NCBI RefSeq assembly: GCF_015553355.1
Contig: NZ_JADNGN010000010.1
Location: 1-59,390, forward strand
DNA: 59,390 nucleotides
From: Collinsella aerofaciens
GTDB lineage: Bacteria > Actinomycetota > Coriobacteriia > Coriobacteriales > Coriobacteriaceae
Direction of reading: 5' to 3'
Below are positions 18,566 through 27,026 of this stretch, piece by piece. Every line of letters begins with the position of its first letter. Within the stretch, counting starts at the first letter, position 1. The position numbers were made by a program, and so were the translations under genes. Below the pieces are notes generated by a model. That model searched no databases and was not told where the DNA came from. It was given only the letters and a program-made list of their open reading frames with translations.

Positions 18566-19648
18566 TTGAAGAAAAGCAATCTGGGCTATGTGCTGGTGCT
18601 GATCGCCGCGCTTATGTGGGGCAGCATCGGAATCTTTGTAAACGGCATCTCGGCCATGGGTGTTTCGTCTCAGAGCATGGCGGCCTTTCGCCTGTTGTCG
18701 GGTGCCGTCTTAATGGCTCCGGTCTTGGCGTTCATGGGTTGCCAGGGAGGCGATCGTGAGGGAAAAGCATCGGGTCCCCTGGCACTGTTCAAGGCAAGTC
18801 CTAAAGAGCTTGTTCCCTGTGCGCTTCTTGGCATTATCGGCCTCGCCACCGCTAACACGCTTTATTACGAGTGCATGGGCGAGGTGGGCATGTCCACGGC
18901 CTCGGTGCTGCTCTACACCTCGCCGGTGTTTGGCGTCATGCTCGGCCGCGTGCTTTATCGCGAGGATGTGACTCCCAACAAGCTCGTTGCCATCGCTTTT
19001 AATATCGGTGGCTGTGTACTTGCAGTGACCAATGGCGACCTTTCCGGTTTCCATTTTTCGGTTTGGGGCGTCACGTCGGGCGTGATCGCGGGCTTTTGTG
19101 GCGCGTCGCTCGCGGTGTTTAGCCGGATAGCAACCAAGACGGTCCACCCGCTGGCTGTCACGTTTTGGGGCCTTGTTTTTGGCGGTGCGGTTATGGCGGC
19201 TATCGCGGCTCCGTGGCCAGATGTCGCCGCGGCAATGTCGCCACAGCTGCTGCTGCTGTTCTTTGGTTTTGGACTCATCCCCACAGCCGTGGCCTATGTC
19301 TTATATATGCAGGGTCTGTCCATGGGGCTCGAGACGTCGAAAGTTCCCGTCGTAATGTCATTCGAGACGGTCGTCACCGTACTGGTGGGCATTGGTGTCT
19401 ACGCCGAGCCCGCCGGCGCGATTAAAGTCCTGGGCATCGTGCTGGTGCTCGCGTCCATCCTGATTATGAACACCGACTTCTCCAAGCTGCGCAACAGTGT
19501 GTTTGTCGGTCATGTCATTGAGAGCATGACCTTTAAGCCCAACGCGTGGTGGACCGAAAAATCTCAGGACATGGATCTGTTTAAGGAACGCACCGGCATT
19601 GCGCTGGAACCCACCGTACAGGAAAGCCCCTGGTACTTCGTGCGATAG
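18566..19648 (+). CDS. EamA/DMT-family transporter
   Basis: Start TTG at 18566 follows GAGGAGG at the right distance; the in-frame GTG at 18530 overlaps the operator and has no ribosome site. The 360-residue protein has about ten membrane helices in two EamA halves and an unusual 55-residue polar tail after the last helix (from about residue 305). EamA proteins usually export amino acids or metabolites. Its position between a deglycase and the Amadori-type PTS, with the same CGTTATA-type operator as the PTS, suggests export of the amino acid released by the deglycase. That role is inference. Confidence 0.85.
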   Translation: MKKSNLGYVLVLIAALMWGSIGIFVNGISAMGVSSQSMAAFRLLSGAVLMAPVLAFMGCQGGDREGKASGPLALFKASPKELVPCALLGIIGLATANTLYYECMGEVGMSTASVLLYTSPVFGVMLGRVLYREDVTPNKLVAIAFNIGGCVLAVTNGDLSGFHFSVWGVTSGVIAGFCGASLAVFSRIATKTVHPLAVTFWGLVFGGAVMAAIAAPWPDVAAAMSPQLLLLFFGFGLIPTAVAYVLYMQGLSMGLETSKVPVVMSFETVVTVLVGIGVYAEPAGAIKVLGIVLVLASILIMNTDFSKLRNSVFVGHVIESMTFKPNAWWTEKSQDMDLFKERTGIALEPTVQESPWYFVR

Positions 19649-19795
19649 GGGATTGCGCGCAGGGTCTGACCTGGGGTTATCCAGCTAGCGCCGCCCTACC
19701 CAGCCAAACGTTTCGAGTACGTTAAACCCGTCAACGGTCGATTTTCACCCGCGAACGGTCTTTATACTAATTAACAATATAAGCAACGTATAAGA

Positions 19796-19814
19796 CGTTA
19801 TAATGACCATAACG
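19796..19814 (+). promoter_or_regulatory. CGTTAT/ATAACG operator of the PTS operon
   Basis: CGTTATAATGACCATAACG is an inverted repeat with a seven-base spacer, ending at the ribosome site of the first PTS gene. A further half-site-like CGTATAA is at 19787-19793. A -10-like TATACT lies near 19763-19768, so a bound repressor would sit downstream of the start point and block elongation or initiation. Confidence 0.6.
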
Positions 19815-19830
19815 AAAAGGAGGAGGCAAG

Positions 19831-20754
19831 ATGAATCAGATCATTCTCGCATCTCATGGCGGCCTGGCCGCAGGCGCCAAAGACACGCTCGAGATGGTTC
19901 TCGGCGACGTGTCGAACGTCCACGTCGTGTCGCTTGCTCGTGACGACAAGGAGCCCATCACCAATAAGGTTGAGGCTATGATCGCCACGTTCAACGCGGA
20001 CGACACCGTCTATGTGCTGACCGATATGCTCGGCAGCTCGGTCAACAACAACATGGTCGAGCTTTCCAAGAACGGCACGAAGTTCACGGTTGTCAGCGGT
20101 TTCAACATCCCGTTGGCACTGACGCTCGCTATGAGCCCCGCTCCCATCAAGGGTGCCGAGCTCGCGGCCCTCATCAACGAGGCCCGCACCGGTCTGACCA
20201 ACCCCAATGCACCGGTCGAGGCTGCCGCGGCTCCCGCCAAGAAGGCCAAGGCGTCCCGTCACAGCTCCGGTCCCGCCAAGATCGTCCTCGCACGTCTTGA
20301 CTACCGTCTGCTGCACGGCCAGGTCGTCTTTACCTGGACCACCAAGGTTCAGGCCGAGCGCATCATCGTCGTCGACAACGCTGCCGCCAACGATGACATC
20401 AAGAAGGGCGCTCTTAAGCTGGCCAAGCCCCAGGGCGTTCGCCTGAACGTCTTCACCGTCGAGCGTGCCCTCGCCAAGATGGACAAGCTCAACACCCTCG
20501 GCGAGCGCGTCATGTTCGTCTTTGGCAATACTGCCGAGATGCTGCAGTTCTGCCAGGGCTACAAGCTCGACGCCATCAACCTGGGCGCCACCGCCAACCA
20601 CGACGGCGCCGATCAGGTCGGCGGCAAGGACAGCTCCGTCTTCCTCGACGCCACCCAGAAGGCCGACGTCAACCAGCTGCTCGACATGGGCATCAGGCTC
20701 TATGTCCAGCAGACCCCTACGTATCAGAGCGTCGACATCGACGCCAAGCTGTAA
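19831..20754 (+). CDS. Mannose-family PTS enzyme IIAB (fused)
   Basis: The 307-residue cytoplasmic protein joins a IIA domain (1-125), with the phosphorylated His9 in ASHGGLAAG, through an Ala/Pro/Lys-rich hinge (about 128-148), to a IIB domain with phosphorylated His162 in RLDYRLLHGQV. It passes phosphate from HPr to the sugar bound by IIC-IID. AAAAGGAGGAGG precedes the ATG. It is the first gene of a IIAB-IIC-IID operon. Man-family PTS with nearby SIS deglycases is the arrangement of the gfr systems for glucoselysine and fructoselysine, so an Amadori compound is a better guess than mannose. Confidence 0.94.
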   Translation: MNQIILASHGGLAAGAKDTLEMVLGDVSNVHVVSLARDDKEPITNKVEAMIATFNADDTVYVLTDMLGSSVNNNMVELSKNGTKFTVVSGFNIPLALTLAMSPAPIKGAELAALINEARTGLTNPNAPVEAAAAPAKKAKASRHSSGPAKIVLARLDYRLLHGQVVFTWTTKVQAERIIVVDNAAANDDIKKGALKLAKPQGVRLNVFTVERALAKMDKLNTLGERVMFVFGNTAEMLQFCQGYKLDAINLGATANHDGADQVGGKDSSVFLDATQKADVNQLLDMGIRLYVQQTPTYQSVDIDAKL

Positions 20755-20790
20755 TCAACCAGGCTTTTGCCTGACTGAAAGGAGAAGGGT

Positions 20791-21585
20791 ATGAATACGT
20801 TCATCAGTGCGGTGCTCGTCGGCCTCGTCGGCGTGTTCTGCATGTGGGACTCCCGCCTGCTCGGCCGTCTTAACTTCGAGCAGCCCCTCGTTGGCGCTAC
20901 GCTCGTCGGTCTGCTGCTGGGCGATGTGCCCACCGGCCTTGCCGTCGGCGCCGCCGTCGAGCTCGTGTCCATGGGCCTGGTGCAGGTCGGCGCCGCCGTT
21001 CCGCCCGATATGGTCCTAGGCGGCATCGTGGCCGCTGCCTTTGCGTGCCTGACCGATGCTTCCGCCGAGACCGCCATGACGATCGCCATCCCGGTCGCCG
21101 TCCTGGGTCAGCTCCTCGGCATCGTGTTCCGTTCCATCATCGCCGCCCTCACCCATGTGGCCGATAGCGCGATCGATAACGGAAAGTTCAAGACCGCCTA
21201 CCGTATGCACATCTGCGCCGGCTCCGGTCTGTACGCCATCATGTACTTCCTGCCGATCTTCCTCGCCGTCTTTGTTGGCACCGACCTGGTTCAGGCCATC
21301 GTCAACATGGTTCCCGAGTGGCTGTCCACTGGTCTGAACGTTTCGACCAAGATCATGACCGCCTACGGCTTGGCCCTGCTGCTCACCATGATGATCAAGA
21401 AGAGTATGACTCCGTTCCTGTTCATCGGTTTCCTGCTCGCCGCTTACCTCAACCTGTCCGTCATCGCGGTCGCTCTGATCGGTGTGTGCCTGGCTGTCGT
21501 CTTCATGGGCTTCAAGTTCAACGGTTCCCATGCAGCCGCCGGTGTCGATTCCGACTACGATCCGCTCGAAGACGACGAAGACTAA
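20791..21585 (+). CDS. Mannose-family PTS enzyme IIC
   Basis: The 264-residue membrane protein has the family's hydrophobic core with GATLVGLLLGDVPTGLAVGA and AVPPDMVLGGIVAAAFA. With IID it forms the translocation channel. The C-terminus is an acidic tail (DSDYDPLEDDED). GGAGAAGGG precedes the ATG, and IID follows after 13 bases, so the genes are coupled in an operon. Confidence 0.94.
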   Translation: MNTFISAVLVGLVGVFCMWDSRLLGRLNFEQPLVGATLVGLLLGDVPTGLAVGAAVELVSMGLVQVGAAVPPDMVLGGIVAAAFACLTDASAETAMTIAIPVAVLGQLLGIVFRSIIAALTHVADSAIDNGKFKTAYRMHICAGSGLYAIMYFLPIFLAVFVGTDLVQAIVNMVPEWLSTGLNVSTKIMTAYGLALLLTMMIKKSMTPFLFIGFLLAAYLNLSVIAVALIGVCLAVVFMGFKFNGSHAAAGVDSDYDPLEDDED

Positions 21586-21598
21586 GGAGGAACACACT

Positions 21599-22432
21599 AT
21601 GGCAACCGCAACCAAGGACGTGTCCCTGAACAAGAAGGTCAGCCAGTTCTTCTGGCGCTCCTGGGCCATCCAGGCCTCTTGGAACTACGAGCGTCAGATG
21701 AACATGGGCTTCCTCTACGGCATGGTTCCCACGCTCGATCGCCTCTATCCGGATGAGTCCGACCCCAAGCAGCTCGCTGCTAAGAAAGAGGCTTACCACC
21801 GTCACATGGCGTTCTACAACTGCACCCCGCAGACGAGCGCTTTCATCCTGGGCCTCTCCGCCTCCATGGAGGAGGAGTACGCCAAGGATCCCGAGAACTT
21901 CGATCCCGATTCGATCAACGCGGTCAAGACCTCCCTCATGGGTCCGCTTTCCGGCATCGGTGACTCCTTCTTCCAGGGCACCATCCGCGTTATCGCCTTT
22001 GGCCTGGGCGTTCAGCTGGCTCAGCAGGGCTCCATCATGGGCCCGATCCTGGCCATGCTCATCTCCATCGTCCCCTCTGTGCTGATCACTTGGTTCGCAG
22101 CCAAGATGGGCTATCAGGGCGGCCACGAGTACCTGAGCAAGCTTCAGGGCGGCGACCTCATGGAGAAGCTCATGTATGTCTGCGGCATCGTGGGTCTTAT
22201 GTCCGTGGGCGGCATGATCGCCACGCTGATCGGCGCCACCACCCCGCTGCAGTTCGCTGAGGGCACCGTCGTTATCCAGGACATCCTGGACGGCATGATG
22301 CCCCAGATGATCTCCCTTGGCCTCACCGGCCTTATGTACTGGCTCATCAAGAAGAACGTCAACACCGGTTGGCTTCTCGTGATCGCCATCGTGGGCGGCA
22401 TCGCCCTCTCCGCGGCCGGCATTCTGGCCTAG
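21599..22432 (+). CDS. Mannose-family PTS enzyme IID
   Basis: The 277-residue protein has the characteristic IID features: FWRSWAIQASWNYERQMNMG near residue 20, PLSGIGDSFFQGT near 115-130, and C-terminal hydrophobic helices. AAGGAGG lies directly between the IIC stop codon and the ATG at 21599; the longer in-frame frame from 21482 overlaps IIC and is rejected. With IIC it completes the permease. No other PTS components are in the window, so HPr and enzyme I must be elsewhere. Confidence 0.94.
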   Translation: MATATKDVSLNKKVSQFFWRSWAIQASWNYERQMNMGFLYGMVPTLDRLYPDESDPKQLAAKKEAYHRHMAFYNCTPQTSAFILGLSASMEEEYAKDPENFDPDSINAVKTSLMGPLSGIGDSFFQGTIRVIAFGLGVQLAQQGSIMGPILAMLISIVPSVLITWFAAKMGYQGGHEYLSKLQGGDLMEKLMYVCGIVGLMSVGGMIATLIGATTPLQFAEGTVVIQDILDGMMPQMISLGLTGLMYWLIKKNVNTGWLLVIAIVGGIALSAAGILA

Positions 22433-22466
22433 TCGCGACCAAGCGCCTAACCGCTTTCCCCCGGGG

Positions 22467-22541
22467 GCCTGCCTGGCATCCCATACCCCAGGCAGGCTTC
22501 CATCCCCAAAATGCGACAATGGGACAGTCCCCTTGTCGCAT
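22467..22541. repeat. Two palindromes after the PTS operon
   Basis: First, GCCTGCCTGG (22467-22476) pairs with CCAGGCAGGC (22488-22497). Second, 22511-22541 is a near-perfect 31-base palindrome of ATGCGACAA, GGGAC, centre A, GTCCC and TTGTCGCAT. Neither has a T-run. They lie between IID and the second deglycase gene and could reduce or separate its expression from the PTS. Confidence 0.65.
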
Positions 22542-22631
22542 CCTCAACGGACCGGCGACTCGGTCCAAACCACGGTAACCCTGCGAGCGCCCGGCAATGT
22601 GGCGCCGCAAAAATCGAAAGGAATGTGTCAG

Positions 22632-23615
22632 ATGTACGAGATCGACCTTAACCTCCCTAAGCAGATCGTCGCTGACGTCCTGTCCAACCACGAGATCCAC
22701 AGTGTCGCCTTCGTCGGCTGCGGTGCTTCCATGTCCGACCTGTACCCCGCCAAGTACTTCCTGGCCAACAACACGGACAAGCTGAACGTTCAGATCTTCA
22801 CCGCTAACGAGTTCAACTACGACACGCCTTCCTGGGTCAACGAGCACACCTTCGTGATCACCTGCTCCCTCGGTGGCTCCACGCCCGAGACCGTCGAGGC
22901 CAACAAGACCGCCAAGAAGCACAACTGCCCGGTCGTCTCCCTCACCAACAAGGCTGGCTCCGCTCTGACCGTCGACGCTGACTACGTCATCGTTCACGGC
23001 TTCCACGCCAACTTCGCTGCCAAGTGCGAGAAGCCCGGCTATGCCATCGCTCTTGCTCTCGAGATCCTTCAGCAGACCGAGGGCTATGACAAGTACGACG
23101 ACATGATCACCGGCCTCACCAACGTCTTCGATCTCTGCGAGAACGCTGCTCAGTCCTGCAAGAAGCTCGCCAAGAAGTTCGCTGAGGACTTCAAGGACGA
23201 CAAGATGATTTACTTCATGGCCTCTGGTGCCTCCGAGAAGATGGCTTACTCTCACGCCGCCTTCCTGTTCACCGAGATGCAGTGGATCGACGCCGCCGCC
23301 TACAACACCGGCGAGTACTTCCACGGCCCGTTCGAGGTTTCCACCGAGGGTAAGCCCTACGTCTTCTTCATGTCCGATGGCGCTACCCGTCCGATGGACG
23401 CCCGCGCCCTCACCTTCCTTGAGCGCATGGGCGCCAAGGTCGCTCTGATCGACTCCAAGGACTACGGCCTGGCTGACGCCGTGCCCGCGAGCGTCGTCAC
23501 CTACTTCAACCCGCTGCTGCACCTCGCCGTTATGCGCGAGTACGGCAACCAGATCGCCGAGGCCCGTCAGCATCCGCTGACCATGCGTCGCTACATGTGG
23601 AAGCTTTCCTACTAA
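22632..23615 (+). CDS. SIS-domain sugar-phosphate deglycase, paralogue 2
   Basis: The 327-residue protein is closest in layout to FrlB/FraB. GCGASMSDLYPAKYF forms the sugar-phosphate loop, and catalytic Glu215 (TEMQW) and His231 (GEYFHGPFE) are 16 residues apart as in FraB. It lies 199 bases after the PTS genes, so it is the best candidate for cleaving the compound they import and phosphorylate. The start at 22632 has CGAAAGGA nine bases upstream; an in-frame ATG at 22623 is too close to it. A strong terminator follows. Which Amadori amino acid it handles cannot be told. Confidence 0.9.
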   Translation: MYEIDLNLPKQIVADVLSNHEIHSVAFVGCGASMSDLYPAKYFLANNTDKLNVQIFTANEFNYDTPSWVNEHTFVITCSLGGSTPETVEANKTAKKHNCPVVSLTNKAGSALTVDADYVIVHGFHANFAAKCEKPGYAIALALEILQQTEGYDKYDDMITGLTNVFDLCENAAQSCKKLAKKFAEDFKDDKMIYFMASGASEKMAYSHAAFLFTEMQWIDAAAYNTGEYFHGPFEVSTEGKPYVFFMSDGATRPMDARALTFLERMGAKVALIDSKDYGLADAVPASVVTYFNPLLHLAVMREYGNQIAEARQHPLTMRRYMWKLSY

Positions 23616-23649
23616 TCACAAGTAAGTAGACCTTACGGGTTGATTGAGA

Positions 23650-23681
23650 GGGGATGGGGTTTGCGACCCGTCCCCTTTTTT
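23650..23681 (+). terminator. Terminator after deglycase 2
   Basis: GGGGATGGG (23650-23658) pairs with CCCGTCCCC (23667-23675), one G-T pair, followed by six T. Confidence 0.88.
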
Positions 23682-23717
23682 GCTCTGGGGAGGGCGTGTC
23701 TGTCGCGTCGCAAATCC

Positions 23718-23760
23718 CAGATAAAACCTACCAAAATAAACCTGACCCTTTTTGGCAGGT
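23718..23760. repeat. CCTACCA palindromic repeat, copy B
   Basis: The order is CAGATAAA, ACCTACCAAAA, TAAACCTGACCC, TTTTTGGCAGGT. The end of the repeat abuts the GGGAGGAG ribosome site of the HAD gene, so a folded repeat could affect its translation. Confidence 0.78.
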
Positions 23761-23774
23761 GGGAGGAGATGCGT

Positions 23775-24404
23775 ATGATCAAGGCAGTGCTGTTTGATAT
23801 GGACGGCGTGCTGGTCGATACCGAGTGGTTCTACAACCGTCGTCGCGTGGCGTTTATGGAGGAGAAGGGCTTCCACTTTGACGAGATCCCCGATCTTTCG
23901 GGGTCTAACGAGCCTGCCATTTGGGAGGCGCTGGTGCCCGACGATGTTGAGCTGCGCGAGCGCCTTCGCGTGGAGTACAAGCAGGTCTACAGCCCGGACC
24001 ACCCCGTTCCGTATGCCGAGCTGCTCAACGAGCAGACGGAGCCGGTGATGCGCGCACTGCACGAGCGCGGCGTGAAGTGTGCCATCGCGAGCTCGTCCTA
24101 TCGCGAGTTGATCGACGAGCTGGTGGAGATTGCCGGTATCCCCGACGTGCTGGACTACACCATCAGCGGTCACGAGTGCAGTGCGTTTAAGCCCGACCCC
24201 GAGATCTACCTGCGTGCCATGGAGGCGCTGGGGGTGGAGCCTGCCGAGTGCCTGGTTATCGAGGATTCGCCTTTGGGGATCGAGGCTGGCAAACGTTCCG
24301 GCGCCCGCGTCCTGGCACTGCGTCCGCACGAGGGCGTCAACCTCGATCAATCGCGAGCCGATGCCGTTATTGATAATCTGACCGATATTTTGGCCGCTTT
24401 GTAG
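23775..24404 (+). CDS. HAD-family hydrolase, beta-phosphoglucomutase-like
   Basis: The 209-residue protein has HAD motif I DMDGVLVDTE (nucleophile Asp8), a helical cap, motif II Ser in IASSSY, motif III Lys in AFKPDPEIY and motif IV VIEDSPLGIEAG. This subgroup includes sugar-phosphate phosphatases and beta-phosphoglucomutases; the cap residues do not decide between them. The ATG at 23775 is chosen because GGAGG ends nine bases upstream; the ATG at 23769 almost touches it. In this cluster it may dephosphorylate a sugar phosphate left by deglycation, which is inference. Confidence 0.88.
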   Translation: MIKAVLFDMDGVLVDTEWFYNRRRVAFMEEKGFHFDEIPDLSGSNEPAIWEALVPDDVELRERLRVEYKQVYSPDHPVPYAELLNEQTEPVMRALHERGVKCAIASSSYRELIDELVEIAGIPDVLDYTISGHECSAFKPDPEIYLRAMEALGVEPAECLVIEDSPLGIEAGKRSGARVLALRPHEGVNLDQSRADAVIDNLTDILAAL

Positions 24405-24501
24405 TGTCAATCCGCCGCGAGAAGCACGGGTTCAAACGTTTTTTGCGGTGGACTGGCTCAATTTGGTTTCGATTTTGATCCGTTTGGCTTCGATTCGGAC
24501 T

Positions 24502-24620
24502 AAGTGAGTAGACTTTTTGGCGCAGGCCGAGCGCAATGCATATCTTCCTTTGTAAAACCGCAGGTCACAGGGGTGGCGGTTTTGGGTGTGCTCTGCAGGT
24601 CGCGTAAAGTCTACTCACTT
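24502..24620. repeat. Wide-loop inverted repeat AAGTGAGTAGACTTT
   Basis: A perfect 15-bp inverted repeat (24502-24516 with 24606-24620) encloses about 90 bases with an inner hairpin (AAAACCGC/GGCGGTTTT). The gap 24405-24758 otherwise holds no gene. An extended -10 TGCTACAAT (24705-24713) near its end probably belongs to the YitT gene. Confidence 0.7.
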
Positions 24621-24758
24621 GTAATTTGGGCCTTTGGTCGTGGGGTTGCTGGTCCCGCTTTGGTTGTCGGGAGAGGGTGAATTGAAGCGCCCCCGCACGC
24701 TCCATGCTACAATCGCGGACATATCCCACAACTACATCTGCCTTCGAAAGGAGCCTGC

Positions 24759-25766
24759 GTGGCGAACGCCATCGATCAGCTCACGGACCGAGTGCTCGTG
24801 CTCGGCCGCCTCACCATCGTCCGCCGCGCCATTACTGCTGTGGCGGTCACCATTTCCGCCGTTCTCCAGACATTTCTGATCCAGGCGTTCATTCAGCCCG
24901 CCGACCTGCTTCCGAGCGGTCTCACCGGCGTCGCGGTCCTGCTCGATCGCGTTACCTCGCTGGGCGGCGTTCACATCGACATCTCGCTCGGCATGCTTGC
25001 GCTCAACATTCCCGTGGCGCTCCTATGCTGGAGCGGCATTAGCAAGCGCTTCGTCATCTTCTCGATGATGCAGGTCGTGCTCTCGTCGCTGTTCCTCAAC
25101 GTCTTTCACTTCGCGCCGTTTTTGGGCGACAAGATCATGCTCATCATTTTTGGCGGCGTGGTCTCGGGTCTGGGCGCTGCCATCGCGCTTAAATCCGGCG
25201 CATCCACCGGCGGCACCGACTTTATCGCGCTGTGGGTTTCCAACCACACGGGCAAGACCATCTGGGGCGTCATCTTTGGTTTCAACTGCTTTATCCTGGC
25301 GATCTTTGGCTTTATGTTTGGCTGGGACAAGGCGGCGTATTCCATCGTGTTCCAGTTTATTTCGACCAAGACCATCGACAGTTTCTATCGTCGCTACGAT
25401 CGCGTGACGCTGCAGATCACGACGCGTAAGGCAGACGAGGTCATGACTGCCTACGTAAACCATTTTCAGCACGGCATTAGCTGCGCCGAGGTCGTCGGCG
25501 GATACAGCCGCGAAAAGATGTACCTGCTGAACACCGTTGTCTCGACCTACGAGAGCCAGGACATTATCAAGTTGGTGTGCGACGTTGATCCCGGCGCCGT
25601 GATCAACGTGTTCCACACGCTCAACTTTGTGGGCGGCTGGTGGGGCGGTCATGTCGACGAGCCCATGCCCACGGCCGTTCCCGATCCCGACAAGCCCGCA
25701 CGCATGGCCAGCAGGCAGGCGCGCCTCAGCGAACAGGACAGCCTGCAGCAGGACGACGGCAAGTAG
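24759..25766 (+). CDS. YitT-family membrane protein (DUF2179)
   Basis: The GTG at 24759 follows GAAAGGAG. The 335-residue protein has five or so membrane helices in residues 15-215, including the family motif GASTGGTDFIAL, and a soluble DUF2179 domain (about 225-305; YSREKMYLLNTVVS). YitT proteins are widespread and poorly understood; some are proposed transporters. A short Gln/Asp-rich tail ends the protein. Its place in the Amadori cluster may be coincidental. Confidence 0.9.
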   Translation: MANAIDQLTDRVLVLGRLTIVRRAITAVAVTISAVLQTFLIQAFIQPADLLPSGLTGVAVLLDRVTSLGGVHIDISLGMLALNIPVALLCWSGISKRFVIFSMMQVVLSSLFLNVFHFAPFLGDKIMLIIFGGVVSGLGAAIALKSGASTGGTDFIALWVSNHTGKTIWGVIFGFNCFILAIFGFMFGWDKAAYSIVFQFISTKTIDSFYRRYDRVTLQITTRKADEVMTAYVNHFQHGISCAEVVGGYSREKMYLLNTVVSTYESQDIIKLVCDVDPGAVINVFHTLNFVGGWWGGHVDEPMPTAVPDPDKPARMASRQARLSEQDSLQQDDGK

Positions 25767-25806
25767 GGTATTGGCATTTTGCCGGTCCTGCGCAACCCAT
25801 CCGAAC

Positions 25807-25892
25807 GAGCCCCCCGAAAGCCCCGTTGCTTTCGAGGGCTCTCGTTTGCCCAGATAAAACCTACCAAAATGAAGCTGTCGCTTTTTGGTAGG
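25807..25892. repeat. Hairpin plus CCTACCA repeat, copy C
   Basis: A stem of GAGCCC..CGAAAGC with GCTTTCG.GGGCTC (25807-25837) is followed by GTTTGCCCAGATAAA and the CCTACCAAAA...TTTTTGGTAGG palindrome (25851-25892). The same composite order is present in reverse at 33757-33849. It probably terminates the YitT gene. Confidence 0.72.
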
Positions 25893-25935
25893 GAGGGTGT
25901 ATCGTTTTATCAATATGAGGTAACATGAAACTAGA

Positions 25936-25946
25936 CGTTATATACG
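25936..25946 (+). promoter_or_regulatory. CGTTATA operator before GntR regulator 2
   Basis: CGTTATATACG lies 38 bases before the start of the regulator gene and contains the heptamer CGTTATA shared with the PTS and EamA promoters. This position fits autoregulation. Confidence 0.55.
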
Positions 25947-25984
25947 TATGAGAAATTTGGCTATTTTGATAAGAGTGATCAGAT

Positions 25985-26704
25985 ATGCCTGCGCCCAAAA
26001 ATGCACCGCTTTACCAGCAGATTTATGACGAAATCAAGGATGCGATCGAAAAAGGTGTTTATGCACCCAAGGAGCGTATTCCGTCCGAGCTTGAACTAGC
26101 CGAGCAGTACGAGGTGAGCCGTATTACGGTGCGCCGCGCTGTCGAGGAGCTGTGCTCCGATGGTTACCTGGTTAAGCAGCAGGGCCGCGGCACCTTTGTC
26201 TCCACGCCGCACATCAACCGCCAGTTTCACGCCTCGACGCTGCAGACGTTTACCGCGCTGTGTGCCGGCAACGGCATGAAGGCCGGTGCGCACGTGATCG
26301 ATCGCCAGATCGTTCCGGCGCGCCAAAACGAGATGGAGTTCTTTGGCCTGCAGAAGGATGCGCTGTTGCTGCATATCAAGCGCGTGCGCACGGCCGACGG
26401 CGAGCCCATCTTTGAGGAGAACATCTTTGTGCCGTTTGACGCCTACCGTGAGCTGTTGACGGCCGATCTTGAGGACAAGTCGATTTTTGCCGAGGTCGAG
26501 CGTGTTGGCGGAACGCCGATTGTCTCGGTTGGCTACCGTACGGTCGAGGCCGTTCGAGCTAACGCCGAGCAGGCGGCCGAGCTGGGCATTGCTCCGCACG
26601 ATCCGCTGCTCAACCTGCGTGCCGGCTTTACCGGTCCCGATGACGAGCCGGTTTTGATGGGTAAGCAGTACTACGTGGGATCGCGCTACGTTATGGTCAT
26701 GTAA
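25985..26704 (+). CDS. GntR-family regulator with UTRA domain (regulator 2)
   Basis: The 239-residue protein has the winged helix at residues 8-75 (ERIPSELELAEQYEVSRITV, QQGRGTFVS) and a UTRA domain (about 85-235; FGLQKDALLLHIKRVRTADG, NLRAGF). It is similar in design to regulator 3. The CGTTATA motif at its promoter and before the PTS and EamA genes makes it the likely local repressor of that regulon. The modular hairpin repeat begins immediately after its stop codon. Confidence 0.93.
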   Translation: MPAPKNAPLYQQIYDEIKDAIEKGVYAPKERIPSELELAEQYEVSRITVRRAVEELCSDGYLVKQQGRGTFVSTPHINRQFHASTLQTFTALCAGNGMKAGAHVIDRQIVPARQNEMEFFGLQKDALLLHIKRVRTADGEPIFEENIFVPFDAYRELLTADLEDKSIFAEVERVGGTPIVSVGYRTVEAVRANAEQAAELGIAPHDPLLNLRAGFTGPDDEPVLMGKQYYVGSRYVMVM

Positions 26705-26868
26705 GTTACGCGGTTTTACCAAACCGCGTAACGGCTCGACGCTGCAAACGCCCCTAAGCGGCAATCTGACGTTCAATCGTCGGTCGCGTACCCAAAGTAC
26801 GCTTCCCTCCTCTTTCACGTCACCTTGCTCGCTTAGGGGCGTTTTCGCTGACTTATGCTCAACCAGCG
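26705..26868. repeat. Modular hairpin repeat, copy 2
   Basis: It has the same 164-base plan as copy 1 at 18177: the GTTACGCGGTTT hairpin, GGCTCGACGCTGC, a stem with inner arms GGCAATCTGACGT/ACGTCACCTTGC, and the final GCTGACTTATGCTCAACCAGC. The outer arms are different but complementary (CGCCCCTAAGC/GCTTAGGGGCG). The loop contains GCGTAC...GTACGC and the ATCGTCGGTCGCGTACC motif seen again at 51629. Nothing else is seen in the gap to recQ except its promoter. Confidence 0.82.
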
Positions 26869-26989
26869 ACGTTTGCGCGCTTGTCAAGAGATTAGCCGTT
26901 GGGAAAGTGTCCAAAAATCCCACGCTCGTTCCTTTTGGATTGCGTTGCCCGTGGCCGACAGCCGTGCGGCACCGGTCCGCGTGGCGGCG

Positions 26990-26995
26990 TATAAT
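26990..26995 (+). promoter_or_regulatory. -10 element of recQ
   Basis: A perfect TATAAT lies 31 bases before the recQ ATG. No good -35 is visible in the GC-rich sequence upstream. Confidence 0.5.
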
Positions 26996-27026
26996 CGGCG
27001 GCAGATGACTTGGACGTTAGGAAACC

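Noticed and set aside
19831-22432. Simple mannose PTS annotation
   Set aside because: Family membership does not fix the substrate; the deglycase neighbours make mannose less likely, so the substrate is left open.
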